The notes beneath the pieces were generated by a model, which had not been told where the DNA came from, ran no database searches, and was given only the letters and a program-made list of their open reading frames with translations. The position numbers and the translations under genes were made by a program. Shown one piece after another: positions 7,188 to 14,343 of a DNA stretch of 17,951 nucleotides. The stretch is from positions 1 through 17,951 of the forward strand of contig JBDSEG010000304.1 in the NCBI GenBank assembly GCA_039920165.1, given 5' to 3'. Every line of letters begins with the position of its first letter. Within the stretch, counting starts at the first letter, position 1. The stretch comes from JBDSEG01 sp039920165 (GTDB lineage Bacteria; Pseudomonadota; Gammaproteobacteria; Burkholderiales; Burkholderiaceae_C).

Positions 7188-8320
7188 CAGATCACCTCGA
7201 GCTCGGCGGCGAGCGCGCCCGCCGATTTCATCGCCTGCAGGATGGCGAGCAGATCCTGCGGTGTCGCGCCGAGCGAATTGAGCGCCTTCACCACGTCCGA
7301 CAGCTTGGTGCCGGCAGGCATCTGGATCAGCGAGCCGGCCTGGCTCGAGATGCTGATATCGGCCTTCTCGGCGACCACGGTCTGGCCGCCACGCGACACC
7401 GGACTCGGCTGGCTGATGATGGGCGTCGAGCTGATCGTGACCGACAGGCTGCCGTGCGCCACGGCGCACGAAGCGAGTGTCACGGCGCCGTTCATCACGA
7501 CCGACCCGGTGCGCGCATTGATCACGACCTTGGCGGCCGGTGCGGCCTGCTCGAGCGTGAGGTTTTCGATATCGGCCATGAATGCGACACGGGCTTGCGG
7601 CGATGCCGGCATCCGCACGCTGACCGTGCGGCCGTCAATTGCACTCGCCATGCCGGCGCCCATTCGGTCGTTGATCGCCCGCACCACTTCGCGCGCGGTG
7701 TTGAAATCGTTCGCGTTGAGGTCGAGCTGAAGATGGTCGCCCTGGTTCAGCGGGGTCGGAACGCTGCGTTCCACGGTCGCGCCCTGCGGCACGCGGCCGG
7801 CCGACAGATGGTTGATCTGAACCTTGGAGCCGCCGGCCGAGGCGCCAGCGCCGCCCACGATCAGGTTGCCCTGTGCGAGCCCGTAGATCTGGCCATCGGC
7901 GCCTTTCAGCGGGGTCGAGATCAGCGTGCCGCCGCGCAGGCTCTTCGCATTCGCGATCGACGAGACATTGACATCGATCATCTGCCCCGGCTGCGCGAAC
8001 GGCGGCAGTTGCGCCGTCACCATCACCGCGGCCACATTCTTCAACTGCATATTGGTGCCGGGCGGAACCGTCACGCCCATCTGCGCGAGCAAGGCGTTTA
8101 TGCTTTGCGCCGTGAACGGCGCCGAGGTGGTCTGGTCGCCGGTGCCGTCGAGACCGACGACGAGGCCGTAGCCGACCAGCGGGTTGCTGCGAACGCCCTG
8201 CACCGTGGCCACTTCCTTGATGCGCGCCGCCTGCGCCCCGGCCGGCCACCAGAGCGCGGCACTTGCAATCAGCCAGGCGAGCGCGATCACGGCGCGAACA
8301 AATTTTTCGGTGGGGTTCAC
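7187..8320 (-). CDS. flgI: Flagellar P-ring protein FlgI
   Basis: FlgI forms the periplasmic P ring around the rod. The 377-residue precursor has a Sec signal: a short basic start, a hydrophobic stretch at about 11-26, and probable cleavage after AGAQA at residue 31, giving a mature start ARIKEV that lines up with known FlgI. The conserved segment NPLVGYGLVVGLDGTGDQT follows, and the C-terminal ATPQDLLAILQAMKSAGAL is standard. GTG 8320 is chosen because it gives a normal signal peptide and has GAGGGG 5 bases upstream; the frame extends upstream to 8455 without recognisable protein. Only one cysteine is seen in the mature part, so the two-cysteine disulfide of enteric FlgI cannot form within one chain. 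Confidence 0.93.
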   Translation of the reverse strand: MNPTEKFVRAVIALAWLIASAALWWPAGAQAARIKEVATVQGVRSNPLVGYGLVVGLDGTGDQTTSAPFTAQSINALLAQMGVTVPPGTNMQLKNVAAVMVTAQLPPFAQPGQMIDVNVSSIANAKSLRGGTLISTPLKGADGQIYGLAQGNLIVGGAGASAGGSKVQINHLSAGRVPQGATVERSVPTPLNQGDHLQLDLNANDFNTAREVVRAINDRMGAGMASAIDGRTVSVRMPASPQARVAFMADIENLTLEQAAPAAKVVINARTGSVVMNGAVTLASCAVAHGSLSVTISSTPIISQPSPVSRGGQTVVAEKADISISSQAGSLIQMPAGTKLSDVVKALNSLGATPQDLLAILQAMKSAGALAAELEVI

Positions 8321-8454
8321 TGGAGCCCCTCGCCGAATGAATACATTCGACGATCCCCCAAGGTGATCCGGGCCGGCTGGGGAGCGGCCCGGCGCTCGGC
8401 CCGCGGTGTCGATTTCATGGTGCGTCCTTGCCTTTGTTGCGAGTCTCGACCGCA
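8321..8454. other. flgH-flgI spacer with two stem-loops
   Basis: This is a 134-base spacer. It has an 8-base perfect inverted repeat, CCGGGCCG (8368-8375) and CGGCCCGG (8385-8392), with a 9-base loop. A 6-base repeat, CGAATG (8334-8339) and CATTCG (8344-8349), has a 4-base loop and lies 2 bases from the flgI ribosome binding site. No T-run follows either, so they are not typical terminators; they could affect mRNA stability or flgI translation. No clear promoter is visible. Confidence 0.45.
8326..8331 (-). promoter_or_regulatory. Ribosome binding site setting the flgI GTG start
   Basis: GAGGGG reads on the minus strand 5 bases before GTG 8320. It supports this start over upstream in-frame options. 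Confidence 0.55.
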
Positions 8455-9162
8455 TCAGATCGGCAGAACGTTCAAAAAGAACCGTCCGAGCCAGCCTATT
8501 CCCTGCGCATCGGCGGCCTGGCCGCGCCCGCGGTTCTCGATCCGCACATTGGCAATCTGCGCCGAGGCGACCGAGTTGCCCGGCTGGATCGCGCGCGGGT
8601 CGACCTGGCCCGAAAAGCGCAGCACGTCGACGTTGTGGTTCACGCCGATCTGCTTTTCGCCGGCGATCAACAGGTGGCCGTTGGCGAGCACCTCGGTCAC
8701 GGTCGCGGTGATGGTGCCGGAGAAATCGTTGCTGTTCTCGGTGCTGCCCTTGCCCTCGAAGCTGTTGCTGGAGCTGCCCGCGGCACTCGCACGGTTGAAC
8801 GAATTGGCCGACAGGAAAGGCAGTGCCGTCAACCCGCCCGTCACCTTGCCGCCCTTGTCGACCGAGCTGGTGCTCTTCTGCGTGGCCGAAACCTTCTCGA
8901 CGATCTGCACTGTCAAGGTATCGCCGATCAGGCGCGCGCGGTGGTCCTCGAACAGCGGCCGGTAGTGCGCCGCCTGGAAGATCGCGCCGTTGCTGATGGC
9001 CGGCACGACGATGGGTTGCGGCCGCACGCTCGTGGTCTGCGCCACATCGACCGGCGGGCGCGGGTTCAGCGTCTCGTTCAGGCTCTGGCAGCCGGCCAGC
9101 AGGCCGATGCAGACAAACAGCAGGGCGACCAGCCCGACGGTGCGAAAAGTGATCTGGTTCAT
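8455..9162 (-). CDS. flgH: Flagellar L-ring lipoprotein FlgH
   Basis: FlgH forms the outer-membrane L ring, which shows the cell is diderm. The 235-residue precursor has a lipoprotein signal with hydrophobic stretch about 8-22 and lipobox LLAGC, so Cys25 is the expected lipidated residue. The family core is clear: IFQAAHYRPLFEDHRARLIG, DTLTVQIVEK, and the strand set GTITATVTEVLANGHLLIAG with GEKQIGVN. The length matches typical FlgH. It starts at ATG 9162, 17 bases after the flgG stop, and is cotranscribed with flgG. Confidence 0.95.
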   Translation of the reverse strand: MNQITFRTVGLVALLFVCIGLLAGCQSLNETLNPRPPVDVAQTTSVRPQPIVVPAISNGAIFQAAHYRPLFEDHRARLIGDTLTVQIVEKVSATQKSTSSVDKGGKVTGGLTALPFLSANSFNRASAAGSSSNSFEGKGSTENSNDFSGTITATVTEVLANGHLLIAGEKQIGVNHNVDVLRFSGQVDPRAIQPGNSVASAQIANVRIENRGRGQAADAQGIGWLGRFFLNVLPI

Positions 9163-9179
9163 GGCAGGCTGCGGTCCGA

Positions 9180-9962
9180 TCAAAGCTGGCCGAGCTTCTG
9201 CAGCATCTGGTCCGAAGTCTGGATCGCCTTCGAGTTGAGTTCGTAGGCGCGCTGGGTCTGGATCATCGCGACGAGTTCCTCGACGACGTTGACATTCGAG
9301 GTCTCGACGAAACCCTGCTGCACCTGGCCGAGGCCGTTCGACCCCGGCGCGCCGGTGTTCGGCGTACCCGATGCCGCGGTCTCGGCATAGACGTTCTGCC
9401 CCTTCGGGTCGAGGCCGGCCGGATTGACGAAGCTCGCGAGCTGCAGTTGCCCGACCGCCTGCGGCAGCGCCTGGCCCGGCAGCGTCACGCTGACCGTGCC
9501 GTCGCTGCCGATCGTCACGTTCTGCGCCGCGGCCGGGATCGTGATGCCGGGCTGCACCGGGTAGCCGTTGTTGGTGACAAGCTGGCCTTGCGCGCTGACC
9601 TGGAACGAGCCGTCGCGCGTGAAGCCGGTCGTGCCGTCGGGCAACTGCACCTCGAAGAAGCCGTTGCCGCGCACCGCCACGTCGAGCGGGTTCGCGCTCT
9701 GCTGCAGGTTGCCCTGGCTGAAGTTGCGCGAAGTCGCGACCGCGCGCGTTCCCAGGCCGAGCTGCAGCCCGGTCGGAAGCTGGGTCTGCTCCGAGCTGTT
9801 CGCGCCGGCCTGGCGCAGGTTCTGGTACATCAGGTCTTCGAAGACGGCGTGCGAACGCTTGTAGCCATTGGTCGAGACATTGGCGAGGTTGTTCGAGATG
9901 GTGTCCAGCTGGGTCTGCTGGGCTTCCATGCCGGTCTTCGAGATCCACAGGGAACGCATCAT
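9180..9962 (-). CDS. flgG: Flagellar distal rod protein FlgG
   Basis: FlgG builds the distal rod through the P and L rings. The 260-residue product matches the family length and sequence: SLWISKTGMEAQQ, SNNLANVSTNGYKR, the NPLDVAVRGNGFFEVQLPDG region, and the C-terminal ETSNVNVVEELVAMIQTQRA. An in-frame ATG at 9989 would add nine residues. ATG 9962 is preferred because GGAG lies 7 bases upstream and the length equals that of enteric FlgG; ATG 9959 is immediately next to it. It is the first gene of the flgGHIJKL block and follows the hybrid kinase gene after 108 bases, which is unusual because flgF normally precedes it. Confidence 0.96.
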   Translation of the reverse strand: MMRSLWISKTGMEAQQTQLDTISNNLANVSTNGYKRSHAVFEDLMYQNLRQAGANSSEQTQLPTGLQLGLGTRAVATSRNFSQGNLQQSANPLDVAVRGNGFFEVQLPDGTTGFTRDGSFQVSAQGQLVTNNGYPVQPGITIPAAAQNVTIGSDGTVSVTLPGQALPQAVGQLQLASFVNPAGLDPKGQNVYAETAASGTPNTGAPGSNGLGQVQQGFVETSNVNVVEELVAMIQTQRAYELNSKAIQTSDQMLQKLGQL

Positions 9963-10070
9963 GGCGGGGCTCCGGTATCTGGAACCCATGATGAAGCGCG
10001 AGGACCTCGTGAATCGGTGGAAGAGAACGCGGGTTCGGGAGCTGTTCGTCCCTTTGGTGACCTGACCGCG
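9963..10070. other. Spacer between kinase gene and flgG
   Basis: This 108-base spacer is where flgG would need a promoter if it is not read from the kinase gene. I see an 11-base palindrome (CGAGG, one base, CCTCG) near 9998-10008, but no convincing sigma-54, sigma-28 or sigma-70 elements and no terminator. Confidence 0.35.
9970..9973 (-). promoter_or_regulatory. Ribosome binding site setting the flgG start
   Basis: GGAG reads on the minus strand, 7 bases before ATG 9962. It supports the 260-residue form of FlgG over the longer frame beginning at 9989. Confidence 0.5.
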
Positions 10071-11801
10071 TCAGGTGTCGAGAAGTTGCCGGACCTTCGA
10101 TGCCAGCTCGTCGAACGAATACGGCTTCGTCAGCAATTCGGTGCCCGCGTCGAGGCGCCCGTGATGGATGATGGCGTTTCGGGTGTAGCCGGTGGTGAAC
10201 AGCACCCTGAGCTCCGGGTTGCGCCGGGCGGCCTCGTCGGCCAACTGGCGACCGTTCATTCCGCCTGGCATCACGACATCCGTAAACAGCAGATCGACCC
10301 CGGCGTCGGTCGCCAGCAGCGCGAGCCCGGCGGCGCCATCGGCGGCCTCGAGCACCCGGTAGCCGAGTTCCCGCAGCATCTCGGTCGCGTGGGCGCGCAG
10401 CGCATCGTCGTCCTCGACCACCAGGACGCATTGCGAAGCGTCCCCATGCATCACCGATGCGGGCAGGGGTTCGGCGCGGCTGCCGCCGGCCGCCGCCGCG
10501 TCGCGATGCCGCGGCAGGTAGATCTTGAGAGTGGTCCCCTCGCCGATTTCGCTGTAAATCCTGACATGCCCGGACGACTGGCGGACGAAGCCGTAGACCT
10601 GGCTCAGGCCGAGGCCGGTGCCCTTGCCCACCTCCTTGGTCGTGAAGAAAGGCTCGAACGCGCGTTCTATGGTCGATGGCGACATGCCGGTGCCGGTATC
10701 GGTCACCGCGATCAGCACGTACTGCCCGGCGACGACCGGCTCGGCGAACTTGTCGACGTAAGCGTCATCGAGGTGGCAGTTGGCGGTTTCGATCGTGAGC
10801 TTGCCGCCGTGCGGCATGGCGTCGCGCGCGTTGACCGCCAGGTTGAGGATGGCGCTCTCCAGCTGGTTCTCGTCGGCGAAGCTTCTCCACAGACCTGCGG
10901 TCAGTACCGTCTCGACGGAGATGGATTCACCGAGCGTTCGGCGCAGCAGTTCGCACATGCCCGCCACCAGCTTGTTTGCATCGATTGGCGTCGGAGCCAA
11001 AGATTGCTGGCGCGAAAATGCCATGAGGCGACTGATCAGCGCTGCGGCGCGGCGCGCTCCGTTCGTCGCCATATCCTTGGCCCGAACAATTCGCGCCGTC
11101 GCGGGCGACTCCGGCAGGTTGCTGATCTGACGCCCGATGCCTTCGATGCCGCCGAGCACGACGGTGAGCAGGTTGTTGAAATCGTGCGCGATACCGCCGG
11201 TCAACTGGCCGACGGCTTCCATCTTCTGCGCCTGGCGCAGAGATTCCTCGGCCTTCTGCCGCGCGCGGAATTCCTCTTCCAGTTCGCGGGTGCGCTCCCG
11301 AACCCGATCTTCCAGGCTGTCCGCGAAGACACGAAGTTGTATCCCGGCGCGCTTTTGCTCGGTGACGTCGACATTGATTCCGACGACGCGCGAAGGCCCG
11401 CGATCCGCGCCTGCGTAGAAGACGATATAGCGCGCTTCCATCCAGCGCAGGGTCGCGTCGTCGCCGCGGGTGATCCGGAAGTCGGCCTCTACCTCGCGGA
11501 CCCGGTCGGCGAGGGCGGCTTCGATCAGGTTGGTCAGCCGCACCCGGTCTTCGCGAAAGATGCAGCGGAGCCAGGAGTCGTATCGGCCGTCAAACCTGGC
11601 CAGGCCGTACAGGGTCAGCAGGTGGGGCGACATCTGGACCGCCCCGTCGGCGACCTGCCACTCGAAGATCCCGAATCGCCCCGCCTGCTGCGCGAGGACG
11701 AGCAGTTCCTTGCTCTCGACCAGCAACGCCGGGCCACCGCTCGCGTCGGTCGGCGCCACTTCGGTTTGCGCGGGGAGGGCCGCGTCGTCGGCGCCGGTCA
11801 T
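10071..11801 (-). CDS. Soluble PAS hybrid sensor histidine kinase with receiver domain
   Basis: The protein has 576 residues and no membrane segment, so it is probably cytoplasmic. A PAS domain of the PAS_3 type spans about 30-150, a coiled linker about 155-190, and a HisKA dimerisation domain follows with GGIAHDFNN, making His206 the expected phosphorylation site. The ATPase domain has the N box (NLAVNARDAM, about 320-329), G1 (DTGTGM, 368-373) and G2 (GKGTGLGLS, 392-400). A receiver domain (about 456-576) has acidic D464/D465, phosphoacceptor D508 in FTDVVMPG, and K559. All key residues are present. The PAS domain lacks the LOV cysteine motif, so it is not an obvious blue-light sensor, and its ligand is unknown. 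The ATG overlaps the methyltransferase stop (ATGA). No separate response regulator or Hpt gene is in view. Confidence 0.9.
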   Translation of the reverse strand: MTGADDAALPAQTEVAPTDASGGPALLVESKELLVLAQQAGRFGIFEWQVADGAVQMSPHLLTLYGLARFDGRYDSWLRCIFREDRVRLTNLIEAALADRVREVEADFRITRGDDATLRWMEARYIVFYAGADRGPSRVVGINVDVTEQKRAGIQLRVFADSLEDRVRERTRELEEEFRARQKAEESLRQAQKMEAVGQLTGGIAHDFNNLLTVVLGGIEGIGRQISNLPESPATARIVRAKDMATNGARRAAALISRLMAFSRQQSLAPTPIDANKLVAGMCELLRRTLGESISVETVLTAGLWRSFADENQLESAILNLAVNARDAMPHGGKLTIETANCHLDDAYVDKFAEPVVAGQYVLIAVTDTGTGMSPSTIERAFEPFFTTKEVGKGTGLGLSQVYGFVRQSSGHVRIYSEIGEGTTLKIYLPRHRDAAAAGGSRAEPLPASVMHGDASQCVLVVEDDDALRAHATEMLRELGYRVLEAADGAAGLALLATDAGVDLLFTDVVMPGGMNGRQLADEAARRNPELRVLFTTGYTRNAIIHHGRLDAGTELLTKPYSFDELASKVRQLLDT

Positions 11802-12850
11802 CGACCTCCCAGCACGCGCTTGGCCTCGGTCATCGCGGCCAGCTTGCCGAAGGCCGTGCGGCGCGGAAGGTGGTTCATGCCGCAAGAACTGGTGATGATC
11901 GTCTGCTCCGGCGCGAGCCACGAATGGGCCAGGATTCGCGCCGCGACCAATTCGCCGCTTTCGACCTTCGGGTCCTGCACATCGACCGCTCCAACGCCGA
12001 TCTGCTTGTTGCCGACGTGGCCTTCGTAGTGGTGCGTCATATCGTGCTCGACGAGAAGCGCCGCACAATCGATACCGCAGATCTTGTCGGCCTTGTAGCG
12101 CCCCTGATCGAAATAGCGGTGGCCGATCTGACCGTCGTATTCCTTGCCTACCGCGTAGTTGCCCTGGCAGACGTGGACCGACACATGCACGTCGTCGGGC
12201 AAGCCCTCGATGGCCTGGTTCATGGCAACGATCGCGGCGTCGACCTCGGCTTCGTCGGAAACGGTGAACATCGGCTCGTCGATCTGGATGTGCTTGCACC
12301 CGTCCTGCGCCAGGAGCCGAAAGTTGTGGTTCAGCAACTTCGCGAGGTCGAGCATCATCGGGCCGATATTCCCGTAATGCTCGTCGTAAGCCACCCTGGC
12401 GAGCATCAACGGCCCCGTCATCGTGACCTTGACGGCGCGGCCCGTCAGCGCCGATACCGTGCGGAACTCGTCGACGAGTCCCAGGTCGATGCGGCCGTCG
12501 ATGCGGCTGCGACAAGTCGCCGCGGGGTGAAATACATCGGGGTCGTGACTGGTGATCGGCTTGGGTCGCGTCGCGCCCTGGAAAGCCGGAATCTTCTGCC
12601 AGAAATAATTGAGCATCGCATTCGGCGGCGAGTGGCGGTTGTGGGTGCGCCGATGCATCTCGCCTCCGGTGATCACGTCGATCCCTGCCCGCTCCTGGTC
12701 GAGGACCGCGGCCTGGGTGCAGCGGAACTGCGCATCGGCCATGGTCGCCATCGCAAGCTGACCGACCGACACCAGCCGGTCCAGCGCCTCGTACCAGTCA
12801 GGAACACTGTGCGCGCCAATCACAGTCGTCGCATACCGGGGGTAGTTCAC
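11798..12850 (-). CDS. Stand-alone MetE-type zinc methyltransferase
   Basis: The protein has 350 residues, about the size of the C-terminal catalytic barrel of cobalamin-independent methionine synthase without the N-terminal half. It shows the MetE zinc ligands: H226 and C228 in VSVHVCQG, E269 in LLVEHDMTHH, and C323 in TSSCGMNHLPRR. IQIDEPMF at 188-195 matches the conserved IDEP segment. In full MetE the barrel transfers methyl from 5-methyltetrahydrofolate to homocysteine. Short relatives use other methyl donors or thiols, including coenzyme M transferases, so the substrate is not certain. The start is GTG 12850, with AGGA 7 bases upstream. The gene is co-translated with the hybrid kinase through an ATGA overlap. 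Confidence 0.85.
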   Translation of the reverse strand: MNYPRYATTVIGAHSVPDWYEALDRLVSVGQLAMATMADAQFRCTQAAVLDQERAGIDVITGGEMHRRTHNRHSPPNAMLNYFWQKIPAFQGATRPKPITSHDPDVFHPAATCRSRIDGRIDLGLVDEFRTVSALTGRAVKVTMTGPLMLARVAYDEHYGNIGPMMLDLAKLLNHNFRLLAQDGCKHIQIDEPMFTVSDEAEVDAAIVAMNQAIEGLPDDVHVSVHVCQGNYAVGKEYDGQIGHRYFDQGRYKADKICGIDCAALLVEHDMTHHYEGHVGNKQIGVGAVDVQDPKVESGELVAARILAHSWLAPEQTIITSSCGMNHLPRRTAFGKLAAMTEAKRVLGGR

Positions 12851-13058
12851 AGCGATGTCCTGAAGCGGATCAGTCTCATTCTACGGAAGGGGTCCGTGCT
12901 GGACGCGCGTCAATGACGAGGCGGCGCAGCGTGACATTCGACCGACCCGCGCGGGACGAACAAACCGTTGCAGCGCGCCGTGCACCGGTCGCGCCGAGGC
13001 GCACTTAGGATCGTCGCGAAGGCAACCGAACGGCTTGCCGCCACTTCTGGAAACCACG
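12851..13058. other. Divergent promoter region
   Basis: This 208-base gap lies between the minus-strand methyltransferase and the plus-strand peptidase, so it must hold divergent promoters if each unit has its own. On the minus strand TAGAAT (12878-12883) resembles a -10 box with a short leader, and TTGACG (12908-12913) resembles a -35 box. Their spacing is 24 bases, too long for a standard sigma-70 promoter. On the plus strand TAGGAT (13006-13011) is a weak -10-like match. A GCGCC-GA-GGCGC repeat lies at 12991-13002. None is strong. Confidence 0.35.
12858..12861 (-). promoter_or_regulatory. Ribosome binding site of the methyltransferase gene
   Basis: AGGA reads on the minus strand 7 bases before GTG 12850 and supports this non-ATG start. 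Confidence 0.5.
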
Positions 13059-13946
13059 ATGTCGTTCGTCATGATTGCCACCGGCGCGACCAGCCGATCG
13101 CGCGTGCGGACCCTCTCGCTACCGCTGGTCGCGGCCGGCGCCGCCGCCCTCGCGGCGCTGCTCTTCGGCGCCGGCGGGGCGGCCGGCTACTGGCTCGCGG
13201 CGCCGCTCGCGCTCGTGCATGCAGCGGCACCCGCCAGCACGGTGATCACCGCGTTGCCGCGCGCTGCCGCCCTGCCCTTCACCCTCGAGCAACTGGGCGC
13301 GATCTCGGCGCGCCTGTTCCGGCTGGAGAGCCAGGCGAGCCAGCTCGGCAAGCGCATCGGGGTGCTGCCGAAAGAAGGCTCCGGCATCGAGCCCCGACCG
13401 ACCGAAAAGACGCCGGGGCGCGGCGGGCCGATGTTGCCGGCGCGTGTCGAGGCCGCCGATCTGCAATCGCTCGACGCCCAGCTCGCGCGGCTGGAAGGGC
13501 AGATCGGCGAGGTCGCCGCGGCGGCTTCGCAGCGCCATGTCGATGCGATGCGCATGCCCACGCGCTGGCCGGTGCGCAACGCCGAGATGAGCTCGCCGTT
13601 CGGCAACCGCAGCGATCCGTTCTCGCAGCGTCACGCCTTCCATGCCGGGCTCGATTTCGCGGCCGAATACGGCACGCCGATCCTCGCAGCAGCGGGCGGC
13701 AGAGTCGCCTTCGCCGGCTTTCGCAGCGACTACGGATGGATGGTCGAAATCGTCCACGGCAACGGCCTGGCCACGCGCTATGCACACGCCTCGCGCTTGC
13801 TCGTGAACCCGGGCGCCGTGGTGGTGCCGGGCGAGCGCATCGCGCAGGTCGGATCGACCGGGCGATCAACCGGCGCGCACCTGCACTTCGAAGTTTTGCG
13901 CGATGGTGCGCAAATCGATCCGAAGCGCTATCTGGCGCGGATGTGA
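13059..13946 (+). CDS. Membrane-anchored M23 (LytM-type) endopeptidase
   Basis: The 295-residue protein has one membrane segment at about 20-46, a coiled/linker region at about 75-165, and a periplasmic LytM domain at about 170-295. All catalytic and zinc-binding positions of M23 peptidases are visible: H195 and D199 in HAGLDF, H243 in RYAHAS, and H274 and H276 in GAHLHFEV, so it is expected to cleave peptidoglycan cross-bridges. ATG 13059 is chosen because GGA lies about 7 bases upstream; TTG 13035 would add eight residues, and ATG 13071 is also possible. It is followed after 13 bases by a membrane coiled-coil gene and then a bactofilin, a grouping linked in other bacteria to local cell-wall shaping. 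Its direction is opposite to the surrounding flagellar genes. Confidence 0.9.
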   Translation: MSFVMIATGATSRSRVRTLSLPLVAAGAAALAALLFGAGGAAGYWLAAPLALVHAAAPASTVITALPRAAALPFTLEQLGAISARLFRLESQASQLGKRIGVLPKEGSGIEPRPTEKTPGRGGPMLPARVEAADLQSLDAQLARLEGQIGEVAAAASQRHVDAMRMPTRWPVRNAEMSSPFGNRSDPFSQRHAFHAGLDFAAEYGTPILAAAGGRVAFAGFRSDYGWMVEIVHGNGLATRYAHASRLLVNPGAVVVPGERIAQVGSTGRSTGAHLHFEVLRDGAQIDPKRYLARM

Positions 13947-13959
13947 ACGGAATGCGCAG

Positions 13960-14343
13960 ATGCGGGCGACCGAGCGACTGACGCGCAACCTGCTGGTGCT
14001 GGCTCCCGCCCGCGCGGTCGCGGGATGGCGCACGCCGGCGCTCGCGGCGGCGCTGGCCGCGAGCCTCTTCGTGGCGAGCCATCTGCACCGCGACGCGCTG
14101 CCCTGGGCACATCTGGCACCGACCGCGCCGTCGGCAGCGACCTCCTTCGATGCGCTGCCGATGCGCAAGCAGATCGACCAGGCCGAACTCGCGCTCCAAC
14201 TGTCGCGCGCGCAGGTGGTCGAACTCGAACGCCAGATCGATACGCTCAACCAGCGCCTGCGCGAGACGCAGGAGGAACTCGCATTCTTCCGCCAGTCGCG
14301 CGATCCGCGATCGCGGGAAACCAAACGGCAGGAGAACCGCTGA
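13960..14343 (+). CDS. Small membrane-anchored coiled-coil protein
   Basis: The 127-residue protein has a basic N-terminus, one membrane segment at about 25-42, and a probable coiled coil at about 67-112 with heptad-like leucines ending EELAFF. The tail is short and charged. It resembles the start of the membrane coiled-coil proteins (DUF6776 type, by memory) found between M23 and bactofilin genes in betaproteobacteria. Those usually carry a further C-terminal domain, which is absent here because the stop overlaps the next ATG by one base (TGATG). It may link the cytoplasmic bactofilin to the periplasmic peptidase; that is inference. ATG 13960 is chosen because upstream in-frame codons fall inside the peptidase gene. 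Confidence 0.7.
   Translation: MRATERLTRNLLVLAPARAVAGWRTPALAAALAASLFVASHLHRDALPWAHLAPTAPSAATSFDALPMRKQIDQAELALQLSRAQVVELERQIDTLNQRLRETQEELAFFRQSRDPRSRETKRQENR
14330..14334 (+). promoter_or_regulatory. Ribosome binding site of the bactofilin gene
   Basis: AGGAG lies 8 bases before ATG 14343, inside the end of the previous gene. It sets the bactofilin start and supports a coupled operon. Confidence 0.5.

Noticed and set aside
9447..12029. 860-codon open frame on the plus strand opposite flgG and the kinase
   Set aside because: It crosses two genes and their spacer, has no domain-like pattern, and shows the same shadow composition.
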